Below, in pieces: positions 1 through 7,598 of a stretch of DNA of 49,242 bases (position 1 is its first letter; every line of letters starts with the position of its first letter). Below the pieces are notes generated by a model. The model was not told the DNA's origin. It worked only from the letters and a program-made list of their open reading frames with translations, and did not search any database. The stretch comes from an uncultured bacterium (GTDB lineage Bacteria > Cyanobacteriota > Vampirovibrionia > Gastranaerophilales > Gastranaerophilaceae), in assembly GCA_902475545.1 (NCBI GenBank), contig CABRZP010000014.1:1-49242 (forward strand). The letters are read 5' to 3'. Made by a program: the position numbers and the translations under genes.

Positions 1-37
1 TTGCAGTAATTACTTGATTTGCTCCATTCACACTCAT
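1..37 (-). CDS. 5' end of a gene running off the left edge
   Basis: On the minus strand an ATG at 35-37 opens a reading frame with no stop before the window edge; the visible N-terminus is MSVNGANQVITA. A Shine-Dalgarno-like AAAGGACC (complement of 45-52) sits about 7 nt upstream of the ATG, which supports a real start. Twelve residues are too few to assign a family. The gene diverges from the plus-strand gene at 340. Confidence 0.5.
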   Translation of the reverse strand, partial: MSVNGANQVITA

Positions 38-339
38 TTCTGTTGGTCCTTTCTTAATTTATTATTCATGTACTTTTTCACTATATGTTTTTAATAACGT
101 TTTTTTTGCTTAGAAATTGCATACTTTATATATACTTGATATATATAAACCACTTAAAAGCATTTCATAATCTTTATTTTCAGATTATTAAGATATGTTA
201 AAGCAAGTTTACCTATCTACTTCAGATGTACTATCGACATTTACTCTTTAAATCTTTAAAAATAGTTACAAAAATTCACATATAAACAATTTATATATTT
301 TTACTTGCTAACAATAAACAAAGAAATTATAATAAAATT
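38..339. other. AT-rich divergent intergenic region
   Basis: This spacer separates the minus-strand start at 37 from the plus-strand gene at 340. It is very AT-rich and has no convincing open frame, tRNA or strong hairpin. Its right end carries the predicted promoter of the 340 gene (listed separately). The rest shows only AT-rich tracts, including a run of TATATA-type sequence around 128-148 that might serve the leftward gene. Confidence 0.5.
305..333 (+). promoter_or_regulatory. Predicted sigma-70 type promoter, leaderless start
   Basis: TTGCTA at 305-310 (-35), a 17-nt spacer, and a perfect TATAAT at 328-333 (-10), followed by exactly 6 nt and the ATG at 340. No Shine-Dalgarno fits between them, so transcription should begin at or next to the start codon. 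The same geometry recurs at five other genes in this window. Confidence 0.6.
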
Positions 340-1317
340 ATGATAAAAATAAGAAGATTAACCTGTTTTGACTATCCAAAATTGAAAAAGCTTATATCTT
401 ACCTTTGTACAGAAGAAAATGACAAGCTTGGAAAATCCCTGATGGAAGAACCTGTAGGAATTTTAAATGCAATTCTGCCGCTTTCTATGAAATTTAAGCC
501 AGAATCGTTTATCTTAACAGAAGCTCAAGAGATATTAGGTTTAATCACAGTAGTCAGGACTCCGGGAAATCCATATAAAATAAACATAACAAGACTTATT
601 TTTAAAGAAAATCTATACGAGATTGGAAAACAACTTGTTCTTTTTGTTATACAAAAATTTCAAGAAAAAGGAGCTAACACGTTTACTGTAACAATTGACG
701 AATGCCACGACGAATTACTTAATCTGTTTATAAACAGCTGCGGCTTTAGACAATGTTCATCAGAAACGCTATGGAAAATTGAAAAACCTATTCCTGAAAA
801 ATGCAATATAAAATGGCGTTATGCACAAGATAACGATGCTAAAAATATCGCAGAATTTTACAACAACGAAATCGACAGTATGTACAAAGTATCCTTAACC
901 AGACATCCTAAAGAATTCCAAAACCCATTCTTTAGGGGATTTTCAGAATATTACAAAAACAGATACATATTAGAAGAAACAGATAAAATACTTGGGTATT
1001 TTTCAATAACAACAAGCGATAACCTGAATTATATTCTTGATATAACAACCAATGGTGCATATTCATTATCTTACAAAGAAATCATTAACAATCTGCTATG
1101 TGAAATTGCCTGTAAGAAAAAAGCATTTTATCCCATTATTAAGCAAAAGAAATATATGAAAAATTCTGAAAAATTCGAAAACTACCTAAAAGAGCAGAAC
1201 TATACACCTATTCAGACCCAGCAAATATTAGTAAAAGACTGCTACAAAACAGTAAAACAAGAATCCGCAGACTGGAAAGTATTTCTTCTTGGAGAAAATC
1301 AAATTACTACTAATTAG
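340..1317 (+). CDS. GNAT-like acyltransferase family protein (putative)
   Basis: A 325-residue soluble protein with no signal peptide or membrane segment. Alternating strands and helices, plus segments such as 'ILGLITVVR' followed by a region ending in 'FINSCGFRQCSSETLW', resemble the strand-4/strand-5 arrangement and C-terminal 'GF' of GNAT N-acetyltransferases. A second, weaker GNAT-like half may start near residue 157 (WRYAQDNDAKNIAEFYN), which would make it a tandem fold. The acetyl-CoA loop (Q/RxxGxG/A) is not clearly visible, so activity is uncertain and the substrate unknown. It has its own promoter and no Shine-Dalgarno. A 72-nt gap separates it from ilvC, so co-transcription is possible. 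The GNAT call is by eye only. Confidence 0.45.
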   Translation: MIKIRRLTCFDYPKLKKLISYLCTEENDKLGKSLMEEPVGILNAILPLSMKFKPESFILTEAQEILGLITVVRTPGNPYKINITRLIFKENLYEIGKQLVLFVIQKFQEKGANTFTVTIDECHDELLNLFINSCGFRQCSSETLWKIEKPIPEKCNIKWRYAQDNDAKNIAEFYNNEIDSMYKVSLTRHPKEFQNPFFRGFSEYYKNRYILEETDKILGYFSITTSDNLNYILDITTNGAYSLSYKEIINNLLCEIACKKKAFYPIIKQKKYMKNSEKFENYLKEQNYTPIQTQQILVKDCYKTVKQESADWKVFLLGENQITTN

Positions 1318-1395
1318 ACAACTCTATAGAAAATTATTGTAGAAATCTTGCTCTCTTCGTGCTACCATAATTAAGCAAAAGAAATCGAGGTGGAT

Positions 1396-2418
1396 ATGGA
1401 GAGTCTAAAAATATATCTTGATAAAGATATCAATCAAGATTTAATTAAATCAAAAAAAATTGCAGTTATTGGTTTTGGTTCTCAAGGTTACGGGCAGTCT
1501 ATGAATCTTAAAGATTCAGGATGTGATGTTGTCTTGGGGCTTAGATTAGGCGGCAAATCTGATATAAAAGCTAAAAATTACGGTTTTAAAACTATGTCAA
1601 TAGAAGATGCGGTAAAATGGGCTGACATCGTTCAAATTTTAATTCCGGATGAGTTACAAGCTGAAGTATACGAAAAACAAATAAAACCAAATATGCATGC
1701 AGGTCAATACTTAATGTTTTCACACGGTTTTAATATTCATTATAAAAAAATTATCGCACCAACTGATGTCAACGTGATAATGGTTGCACCAAAAGGTCCG
1801 GGTCATACGGTTAGAAGCCAATACGAAGAAGGTAAAGGAGTTCCGTCTTTAATTGCCATATATCAAGATCCATCAGGTGATTCTAAAGAAGTTTCTCTCT
1901 CTTACGCCTCAGCTATCGGAGCAGGCAGAGCCGGAATAATTGAAACCTCATTTAAGGAAGAAACTGAAACTGATTTATTTGGAGAACAGGCTGTAATCTG
2001 CGGCGGAGTTTCCGCTCTAATGAAAGCTGGTTTTGAAGTGCTGACTGAAGCCGGATATTCTCCACACATGGCTTATTTCGAAGTTTTACATGAAATGAAA
2101 TTGATTATAGATCTTGTTAATCAAGGCGGCTTAGCAGATATGAGATATTCTATTTCTAATACAGCCGAATACGGTGATATGACTAGAGGTCCAAAAGTCA
2201 TAGGTGAAGCTTCTAAAAACGCAATGAGAGAAATTTTAAAAGATATTCAATCAGGTGCCTTTGCTGAAGAATTTACTTCTGAAATGAAATCAGGATGCAA
2301 TAATTTCAACAAACTTAGAAAAAATAATGCTGAACACCCTATAGAAACAGTTGGAAAAGAGATTAGAGATTCTTTTGTTTGGGGAAATGATAAAATAATT
2401 AACAGGGATAAAAACTAA
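1396..2418 (+). CDS. ilvC: Ketol-acid reductoisomerase (class I KARI)
   Basis: Catalyses the Mg2+-dependent isomerisation and NAD(P)H reduction of acetolactate and acetohydroxybutyrate in valine, leucine and isoleucine synthesis, in the cytoplasm. The N-terminal Rossmann motif GFGSQGYG lies near residue 25. The cofactor loop after it (GLRLGGKSD) is typical of class I enzymes. The C-terminal knotted domain carries the metal-binding acids (ETETDLFGEQ and the later FEVLHEMK). At 340 residues the length is normal for class I. I chose the ATG at 1396 over the in-frame GTG at 1390 because GAGG at 1387-1390 is a well-placed ribosome site for the ATG. No other ilv gene is in the window and no T-box or leucine-rich leader is visible upstream. 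Confidence 0.95.
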   Translation: MESLKIYLDKDINQDLIKSKKIAVIGFGSQGYGQSMNLKDSGCDVVLGLRLGGKSDIKAKNYGFKTMSIEDAVKWADIVQILIPDELQAEVYEKQIKPNMHAGQYLMFSHGFNIHYKKIIAPTDVNVIMVAPKGPGHTVRSQYEEGKGVPSLIAIYQDPSGDSKEVSLSYASAIGAGRAGIIETSFKEETETDLFGEQAVICGGVSALMKAGFEVLTEAGYSPHMAYFEVLHEMKLIIDLVNQGGLADMRYSISNTAEYGDMTRGPKVIGEASKNAMREILKDIQSGAFAEEFTSEMKSGCNNFNKLRKNNAEHPIETVGKEIRDSFVWGNDKIINRDKN

Positions 2419-2473
2419 AAGAAAAACCCTAAACCCAGCTTCAGATATCACAAATAAAAAAGAGGAAATAAAA

Positions 2474-3301
2474 ATGTTTAACACTGAAGATACATACGAA
2501 GTTGTCATTTTTTCAATAGGTGACACAAAAGCCGGAACAAAAATGGGAAAATTACAACTTAAAAATACGGTTGATAATACTTTATTAAACTGTATTCTAT
2601 GGGAAGAAACATTAAACCGTTTTGAAAGTAAAATATTCAGAACCGGTAATCTGGTCAGAATTGTTTCCGCAAGTTTTAATGAAAAATTTAACAATTGTCT
2701 TGTTTCTGCACTTGAACTCATCCAAGAAGCAAAACTCGGACTGGATACAAAAGAAATAGAACAATATTGGGCTAAACTTCAAGCATATATTGAAAAAATA
2801 AATGACGAAAATTTAAAAAACTTCGTTTCAAATTTATTCAAAGAACACGAAGAAGCATTTAAAATAATTCCGGCTGCAAAACTTATGCACCACAATTATG
2901 TTGGAGGATTATTGGTGCATACTGTAGAATGTGCCGAATTCGCAGAGTTAAATATGGATAAATTTGCATATCAAGCAAATCGAGATGAAATCTATGCAGC
3001 CTGCCTACTTCACGATTTTGGAAAAATATTTGAATATACTGTTAATACAGAAACCGGTTTAATTGATTACACTCCAAACTTTAGAGAAGAATGGATTTCG
3101 CACTCTCAATACGGATTTTCAATCTGTATGAATGCAGGCTTTAAAAGAATTGCAAAAATGATTGCTGCACACCACGGCAGAGCTGAATGGGGAGCAATTA
3201 TTGATTTAGACCAAAAAGATTTAGAACCGGAATTGTATTTAATCCATTTTATTGATAATTTATCTGCAAAATTTGGAAAAATAAGTACAAGATTACTGTA
3301 A
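2474..3301 (+). CDS. YhaM-like 3'-5' exoribonuclease (OB fold plus HD domain)
   Basis: 275 residues with an N-terminal OB-fold-like region (about 1-85) that would bind nucleic acid, then an HD phosphohydrolase domain. Metal ligands are visible in order: HHNYVGGLLVHT (about 136-147), LLHDFGK with the HD pair (about 178-184), HSQYGF, and AAHHGRAEWGA (about 234-244). This order and wording match the Firmicutes YhaM family, which trims RNA or DNA from the 3' end; B. subtilis YhaM is about 314 residues, so this copy is slightly shorter. AGAGGA upstream gives a good ribosome site. It follows ilvC by 55 nt and may be co-transcribed, but no functional link is evident. Confidence 0.82.
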   Translation: MFNTEDTYEVVIFSIGDTKAGTKMGKLQLKNTVDNTLLNCILWEETLNRFESKIFRTGNLVRIVSASFNEKFNNCLVSALELIQEAKLGLDTKEIEQYWAKLQAYIEKINDENLKNFVSNLFKEHEEAFKIIPAAKLMHHNYVGGLLVHTVECAEFAELNMDKFAYQANRDEIYAACLLHDFGKIFEYTVNTETGLIDYTPNFREEWISHSQYGFSICMNAGFKRIAKMIAAHHGRAEWGAIIDLDQKDLEPELYLIHFIDNLSAKFGKISTRLL

Positions 3302-3472
3302 TTCTAAATATTCAACCAGTACATGACAAAAAATCAATATCTATAATAAAAATGTTAACAAAATAAATAAAAATTTACGTTGCGAAATATTTTGAGTCAT
3401 GGGGCATGGTTTATGCTAGATTATAGAATATAAAGGATATGTTTAAGAATAGTTATAGTAAGGAGATAATTA

Positions 3473-4156
3473 ATGTCTGAATATCTGAGTAAGGAAGAGA
3501 TTAAACAATGGAGAAGTTCATTAGAAAAAATTACATTAGAAGAATTTGCTGCCAGATTGGGGAAAAAGGTAGAAGAAAAGAAATCAACAAATGATCTTGT
3601 CGATATCGTATTACACGGACAACCAGTAATTTCTAACGAATCAGATTGGGGTACTAAAGCAGAAAGACTTAGCACAATTGCAGACAGAGCTTTTGAAAAA
3701 GAAAAAGAAATCTATGTATCTCCTTTTTCTGCTAAAAATCTTAAAATTGATGAACCTGCTAAAACTGAAAAGAAAACAGAAGTAAAAAAATCTAAACCTA
3801 CAGCAAAAAAAGAAACTGTAGCCAAAGTAGAAATCAAAAAAGATGTTAAAGCTTCTTCTAAAAAAGTTGAAAAACAGGTTAAAAAAGCTGCCGAAATTAT
3901 TCCTGAAACAATTACCGGTGATGAATTAAGAGATGATGTAAGAATTGTATTCAAAAAAGCACTTACAGACAGAGAACAAAAAGTTTTTGATTATTTTGCA
4001 GCTCACAAAAATAAAATTGTATATGCCAAAGATCTTGCAACCCTTTTGGAATTACCAAGAGATTATGTATATAAATATATTAAAAACCTTAGAGCAAAAA
4101 TTGATGGCGAAGCATTAAAAAATGCTGATAAAGGCGGATTTATATTAACAGTATAA
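3473..4156 (+). CDS. Unknown Lys-rich protein with C-terminal winged-helix-like domain
   Basis: 227 residues in three parts. Residues 1-80 are acidic/helical (SLEKITLEEFAARLGKKVEE). Residues 85-145 are a low-complexity Lys/Ala/Thr/Glu linker with repeated KKxxxK patterns, like a histone-H1-type tail. Residues 150-227 look like a response-regulator or winged-helix DNA-binding fold (LTDREQKVFDYFAAHKNKIVYAKDLATLL... YVYKYIKNLRAKI). This suggests a nucleoid or transcription-associated DNA-binding protein, but I cannot name a family. AAGGAG at 3459-3464 is a strong ribosome site. The gene stands alone and ends in a strong hairpin shared with the convergent L7/L12-like gene. Confidence 0.7.
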   Translation: MSEYLSKEEIKQWRSSLEKITLEEFAARLGKKVEEKKSTNDLVDIVLHGQPVISNESDWGTKAERLSTIADRAFEKEKEIYVSPFSAKNLKIDEPAKTEKKTEVKKSKPTAKKETVAKVEIKKDVKASSKKVEKQVKKAAEIIPETITGDELRDDVRIVFKKALTDREQKVFDYFAAHKNKIVYAKDLATLLELPRDYVYKYIKNLRAKIDGEALKNADKGGFILTV

Positions 4157-4184
4157 TTAAATAAATAATAATTTAGCAAAAAAT

Positions 4185-4217
4185 AAAAACACTTAAAATT
4201 TAAGTGTTTTTATTTTT
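4185..4217. terminator. Bidirectional rho-independent terminator
   Basis: AAAACACTTAAA and TTTAAGTGTTTT pair almost without a loop, with an A-tract on the left and ATTTTTTT on the right. It lies between the convergent genes ending at 4156 and 4235 and can serve both. Confidence 0.75.
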
Positions 4218-4234
4218 TTAATCATTTAAACATA

Positions 4235-4609
4235 TTATTTTATTTCTATCTTTGCCCCAACAAATTCAAGAGCTTTTTTAGTTAAATCAGCTTCCTGCTC
4301 CGAAATAGAGGTAATAAATGTTGCGGGCAGACTGTTAACAACTGTTTTTGCAGATACATAATCCAGACCGGTAATCTGTCTTAATGTAGCCATTACTGTA
4401 GCTTTGTTTGCACCGGCATCAATCATTGTCAGAGATAATGGACCTGTTCCCTTATTTATAACCGGAATATTCACCGTTTTTTTAGAAAAACCATTTTTAG
4501 TTACAGTTATATCATCCATATTAATATTATATTTTTTCTTAAGATAATCACGCACAATAATGATTAACATCATTAATATCGCACACCATAACAAAGTCAT
4601 ATCTATCAT
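4235..4609 (-). CDS. Membrane-anchored L7/L12 C-terminal-domain paralog
   Basis: 124 residues. An N-terminal hydrophobic helix (about 4-19: MTLLWCAILMMLIIIV) is followed by basic residues and a linker. The last ~67 residues align end to end with the C-terminal domain of the adjacent rplL product: ITGLDYVSAKTVVNSLPATF against LTGLGLKEAKDLVEAAPKAV, and GAKIEIK against GAVVEIK. The L7/L12 dimerising N-terminus is absent. In L7/L12 this domain recruits translational GTPases, so a membrane-tethered copy might bring a GTPase or ribosome to the membrane; that is inference. I chose the ATG at 4607-4609 because GAGGG lies 7 nt upstream; an in-frame TTG further upstream would start inside a terminator hairpin. 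Confidence 0.75.
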   Translation of the reverse strand: MIDMTLLWCAILMMLIIIVRDYLKKKYNINMDDITVTKNGFSKKTVNIPVINKGTGPLSLTMIDAGANKATVMATLRQITGLDYVSAKTVVNSLPATFITSISEQEADLTKKALEFVGAKIEIK

Positions 4610-4623
4610 ATTAGAACCCTCAT

Positions 4624-4650
4624 AAAAAATGGACAACCTTTCGATTGCCC
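4624..4650 (-). terminator. Rho-independent terminator after rplL
   Basis: Read on the minus strand: GGGCAATC, GAAA tetraloop, GGTTGTCC, then ATTTTTT. It lies between the rplL stop and the L7/L12-CTD paralog, so the paralog is either expressed by readthrough at reduced level or from its own promoter. Confidence 0.75.
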
Positions 4651-4684
4651 ATTCATAATATCATATTTATTGTTAAAAATCAAA

Positions 4685-5056
4685 CTACTTGATTTCAACA
4701 ACAGCACCAGCTGCTTCAAGAGTTTTCTTAATTTCAGCTGCTTCTTCTTTTTTGATATTTTCTTTAACTGCTTTAGGAGCTGCTTCAACTAAGTCTTTAG
4801 CTTCTTTTAAGCCTAAACCTGTTAAAGTTCTAACTTCTTTTAATACAGCGATTTTCTTATCAGCTGGAACTGAAGCTAATACAACAGAAACTTCTGCATC
4901 AGCATCTTCTGCTGGAGCTGCTGCTGCTGGAGCTGCTGCAACTGCAACTGGAGCTGCTGCTGATACGCCGAATTTTTCTTCCATAGCTTTTACTAATTCA
5001 GCTGCTTCTAATAAAGTTAATTTTTCAATTGATTCTAAAATTGATTCTACACTCAT
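4685..5056 (-). CDS. rplL: Ribosomal protein L7/L12
   Basis: The stalk protein of the large ribosomal subunit, present in several copies and bound through L10; it recruits and activates EF-Tu, EF-G and other GTPases. The product has 123 residues with the normal layout: N-terminal dimerisation helices (SVESILESIEKLTLLEAAELVKAM), an Ala/Pro-rich hinge (about 37-52), and the C-terminal domain (TLTGLGLKEAKDLVEAAP). The ATG at 5054-5056 is preceded by AAAGGAGA. A longer frame upstream exists but lacks L7/L12 sequence. It is the second gene of an rplJ-rplL operon, 84 nt after rplJ. Unusually, rpoB does not follow; a hairpin and a membrane paralog do. Confidence 0.98.
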   Translation of the reverse strand: MSVESILESIEKLTLLEAAELVKAMEEKFGVSAAAPVAVAAAPAAAAPAEDADAEVSVVLASVPADKKIAVLKEVRTLTGLGLKEAKDLVEAAPKAVKENIKKEEAAEIKKTLEAAGAVVEIK

Positions 5057-5140
5057 TGTTTTTCTCCTTTTATTTTTATTTGAGTTTTTTACTAATACAT
5101 TGTCAGGCACAAACACCTGAATAATTTTGCTGCAAATAAA

Positions 5141-5662
5141 CTATGCAGCTTTTTGATCTCTGACAGCAGCCATTGCTCTTGTAAGTTGAGCCATAACTGC
5201 ATTGATTGATCCAACAATACCTGAAGCTGGTGAATTGATAGAACCAAGCATTTTTGCATAAAGTTCTTCTTTTGAAGGAAGAGCTGCCAATGCTTTTGTT
5301 TCTTCAACAGATAATAATTTACCATCTAAAACAGCACCTAAAATTTCGCCTTTTTTAGATTCTTTGATAAATTTAGTAACAGCTTTTGCAGGACTTACAG
5401 GATCTTCAAAACCGAAAGCCAAAGCGATAGGTCCAGTTAATTTTTCAGTTAAAGCTTCATATTCAGTACCTTTAACTGCAATTTTTGCAAGAGTATTTTT
5501 GGTAACCATATAGTCACCACCGTCTTTTTGGATTTCACGTCTCAATTTAGTGATATCTTCAACAGTTAATCCTCTATATTCAGTAATAACTGCAACTTGA
5601 GCTTTTTCGATTTTTGATTTAATTTCGTCAATTTTTTCTGATTTAAATGCTTTTGTTGACAT
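5141..5662 (-). CDS. rplJ: Ribosomal protein L10
   Basis: Base of the ribosomal stalk; binds 23S rRNA through its N-terminal domain and L7/L12 dimers through its C-terminal helix. The 173-residue product has the family signatures YRGLTVEDITKLRREI (about 29-44) and KNTLAKIAV, and the C-terminal helix SPASGIVGSINAVMAQLTRAM. GGAGC precedes the ATG at 5660-5662. In most bacteria L10 represses its own operon by binding the leader; a long structured leader is present here. rplK and rplA, usually upstream, are not in the window. Confidence 0.98.
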   Translation of the reverse strand: MSTKAFKSEKIDEIKSKIEKAQVAVITEYRGLTVEDITKLRREIQKDGGDYMVTKNTLAKIAVKGTEYEALTEKLTGPIALAFGFEDPVSPAKAVTKFIKESKKGEILGAVLDGKLLSVEETKALAALPSKEELYAKMLGSINSPASGIVGSINAVMAQLTRAMAAVRDQKAA

Positions 5663-5898
5663 TTGTAGCTCCTTTGATTTCTGCGACGATTGAATATCAA
5701 TCGTTAATTGTATTTATCGACCTAATAAAACTGAAAAAGATTTTGCTTTTATCAGTTTTACCGCAAAATCTTACACATAAGTCTATAATGCTATTTACTT
5801 TCGTGTAACCTCGATTAGCTGGAATATTAAGGAACCAAAACCGGAAAAGGTTAAACCCCGCCCTGTTATCTGCGGCCCCGCTAATTGTCTGCGGCTAT
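5663..5898 (-). promoter_or_regulatory. L10-type autoregulatory leader of rplJ-rplL
   Basis: About 235 nt of untranslated leader on the minus strand, rich in GC-containing helices (for example around 5845-5895) in an otherwise AT-rich region. Close to rplJ two hairpins share sequence and cannot form together. One pairs 5763-5772 with 5737-5746 (perfect 10 bp) and is followed by a U-rich run, like a terminator. The other pairs 5752-5759 with 5727-5734 (perfect 8 bp) and adds an inner AAAAG/CTTTT helix. Position and size fit the L10 leaders known from other phyla; a match to the Rfam L10_leader model is expected but not tested here. Confidence 0.7.
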
Positions 5899-5904
5899 AT
5901 GCTA

Positions 5905-5933
5905 ACTATATATAAAAAAATAAAAAAAATCAA
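5905..5933 (-). promoter_or_regulatory. Predicted promoter of rplJ-rplL
   Basis: On the minus strand TTGATT (5928-5933), a 17-nt spacer made almost wholly of T and A, and TATAGT (5905-5910). Transcription would start near 5898, giving the long leader upstream of rplJ. Confidence 0.5.
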
Positions 5934-6029
5934 GTCAGGAAAACGTTCTTCCTTTAAGACAGTAATATTTATTTACAAAAAATACTTATTTAATAGCAAT
6001 TTTCACCCAAAATTCGTTTTAATTAATAT

Positions 6030-6338
6030 ATGGTAGATAGGTTACAAATAGAAAATCCAGCTAATAAGCACATGCATTATGAAACACGCACTCCGGTGGG
6101 TGTTATCACACCGCCTGACAAATTACCATCCGTAGTTGTATATTCCCCAATTGAGGGTGAAAAAAGATTTAAACAGATGGAACAAGATCTTTACGTAGGT
6201 CAAAAAAATGCTAAACGACTAAACACTTATAAGTTTCCTCAAGTCCTAAAAGTATTAGGCGGAATCATTTTAGTTGCCGGAACTATCATTTTCAGAAAAG
6301 ATATTGGAAAATTTGTAAAAAAACTATTCCGAAAATAA
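6030..6338 (+). CDS. Small protein with C-terminal membrane helix, unknown function
   Basis: 102 residues. The first 70 are polar with proline-rich segments (TPVGVITPPDKLPSVVVYSP). A hydrophobic helix (about 75-90, VLKVLGGIILVAGTIIF) is followed by a basic tail KDIGKFVKKLFRK, so the protein looks tail-anchored with the N-terminus in the cytoplasm. No recognised domain. No Shine-Dalgarno lies before the ATG, and an A/T-rich hexamer TTTAAT sits 6 nt upstream of it, so it may also be leaderless, though the -35 is poor. It is divergent from rplJ and convergent with the phosphoesterase gene, one nucleotide from its stop. Confidence 0.6.
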   Translation: MVDRLQIENPANKHMHYETRTPVGVITPPDKLPSVVVYSPIEGEKRFKQMEQDLYVGQKNAKRLNTYKFPQVLKVLGGIILVAGTIIFRKDIGKFVKKLFRK

Positions 6339-6339
6339 A

Positions 6340-7167
6340 TTATTCTTCAATAGGAAATTCTCGTAATTGAGTATATATAATTGGAGAAAATTCTTTTGTC
6401 GTAACAATATCAATAATTTTATAAGATTGAGGAAGTGCAATTAATGATGGAGTTGAAATATGATAAATACCATCCTTCATTGTTTCAGAATTAACATGGA
6501 AATGTCCGGAAATAATAGCTAAGACATTATGATGATTTTCAAGAATTTCCTGATAATCCTCAACTCTGTAGGTTTTATGAGTACGAATTCTTGAATCAAC
6601 CCCATCAGGATACTCAACAGGAAAATGTTGAAATATCACAACAGGTCTGTTTTTATATTTTGATAATTGGTCATCTAGCCAATCCAAAGTATCTTGCCTA
6701 TAATAGCCAATAGAACCCGGAACAACCTCCTTAGCACCATCCGCAATTAAAAATACAAATTCTTTTTTCTTAAATATATAATTTGCTGAGCGTTGAAAAA
6801 AGAACGGATGTCCTGCTCGCAAGAGTTCATAATACTCAACTTTTGACATATTTTTAGACTTGTAAACATCATGATTTCCTACTGCAACATAGTATGGAAC
6901 CTTTAATTTACTTACAATTTGAGCAAATGTTTTTAAATTTTCAGGCTTAGGACTGTTAATATTATCACCGGTAAACACAACAAATGAAATATTTTCTTGT
7001 TTATTTATATCTTCAACAGCACTCTTCAAAACTTTTTGAGAGTATTCTGAGTCATTAGATAAATGAACATCTGTAATCTGAACAAACTTAATATTCTCAG
7101 CAGACGACTTCAAAGCTGAAAATAACATAAATAAACATATACATAAAAGTGATAATATCTTTTTCAT
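6340..7167 (-). CDS. Secreted calcineurin-like metallophosphoesterase
   Basis: 275 residues with an N-terminal signal peptide (ILSLLCICLFMLFSALKSSA, about 4-23). The dimetal phosphoesterase motifs appear in order: DVH in QITDVHL (about 32-35), GDN in VVFTGDNI (about 66), GNHD in AVGNHDVY (about 97-100), QHFP (about 180) and GHFH in ISGHFHVN (about 221-224). All metal ligands are present, so it should be active on phosphoesters in the periplasm or outside; the substrate cannot be told. GAGGGAG sits 12 nt before the ATG. It diverges from rqcP across about 65 nt. Confidence 0.88.
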   Translation of the reverse strand: MKKILSLLCICLFMLFSALKSSAENIKFVQITDVHLSNDSEYSQKVLKSAVEDINKQENISFVVFTGDNINSPKPENLKTFAQIVSKLKVPYYVAVGNHDVYKSKNMSKVEYYELLRAGHPFFFQRSANYIFKKKEFVFLIADGAKEVVPGSIGYYRQDTLDWLDDQLSKYKNRPVVIFQHFPVEYPDGVDSRIRTHKTYRVEDYQEILENHHNVLAIISGHFHVNSETMKDGIYHISTPSLIALPQSYKIIDIVTTKEFSPIIYTQLREFPIEE

Positions 7168-7232
7168 ATAAAAAACACTCCCTCAAGCAAATTATATCAT
7201 AAAATATTAATATGTGGTAAAATATAAACATT

Positions 7233-7481
7233 ATGAGACTAGATAAATTTTTAAAAGTATCACGATTGATAAAAAGACGCACCGTAGCCAATGAAGTATC
7301 AGACATGGGCAGAGTGTTGGTTAACAACAACCCTGCAAAACCTGCAAAACAATTAAAAGAAGGCGACATTATTACAATTGAATATGCAAACAGAAAAGTT
7401 ATTGCAAAAGTTCTTAAAGTCCCAACAGGAAATGTAAGTATTCAAGAATCTTCAAGCTTATATGAACTTTTAAATGACTAA
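7233..7481 (+). CDS. rqcP: S4-domain ribosome rescue factor RqcP (YabO-like)
   Basis: 82 residues, almost wholly one S4 RNA-binding domain: MRLDKFLKVSRLIKRRTVAN followed by GRVLVNNNPAKPAKQLKEGD. It matches B. subtilis YabO/RqcP closely from memory, including the start and length (about 86). RqcP works with RqcH on split 60S-50S-like subunits carrying stalled peptidyl-tRNA, helping add C-terminal alanine tails. No ribosome site is visible. A TAAAAT hexamer at 7218-7223 lies 9 nt before the ATG, so the mRNA is probably leaderless or nearly so. RqcH is not in the window. Confidence 0.9.
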   Translation: MRLDKFLKVSRLIKRRTVANEVSDMGRVLVNNNPAKPAKQLKEGDIITIEYANRKVIAKVLKVPTGNVSIQESSSLYELLND

Positions 7482-7598
7482 TCACATTTTGGGTTTCAAA
7501 TAATTTAAGAAATGTAACAAAAGATTCCATTATTGAAATAATGACTTTTTAAAAAACTTTATTAAAGTATAGAGAGCATAATATATGGAGATAGAGTA

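Noticed and set aside
1318..1395. Looked for a T-box, leucine-rich leader peptide or riboswitch before ilvC
   Set aside because: The spacer is only 78 nt, with no T-box core, stem or run of branched-chain codons.
2290..2721. A minus-strand frame spanning the ilvC end and the start of the YhaM-like gene
   Set aside because: Both plus-strand genes are well supported by motifs and ribosome sites; the antisense frame has no domain.
4606..4788. A short Lys/Leu-rich minus-strand frame overlapping the end of rplL
   Set aside because: It is a shifted reading of the rplL 3' end and the terminator; composition is an artefact of the AT-rich coding strand.
4689..5120. A 143-residue Ala/Ser/Thr-rich open frame on the plus strand opposite rplL
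   Set aside because: It is the antisense shadow of the Ala-rich rplL coding region, has no ribosome site and has no family resemblance.
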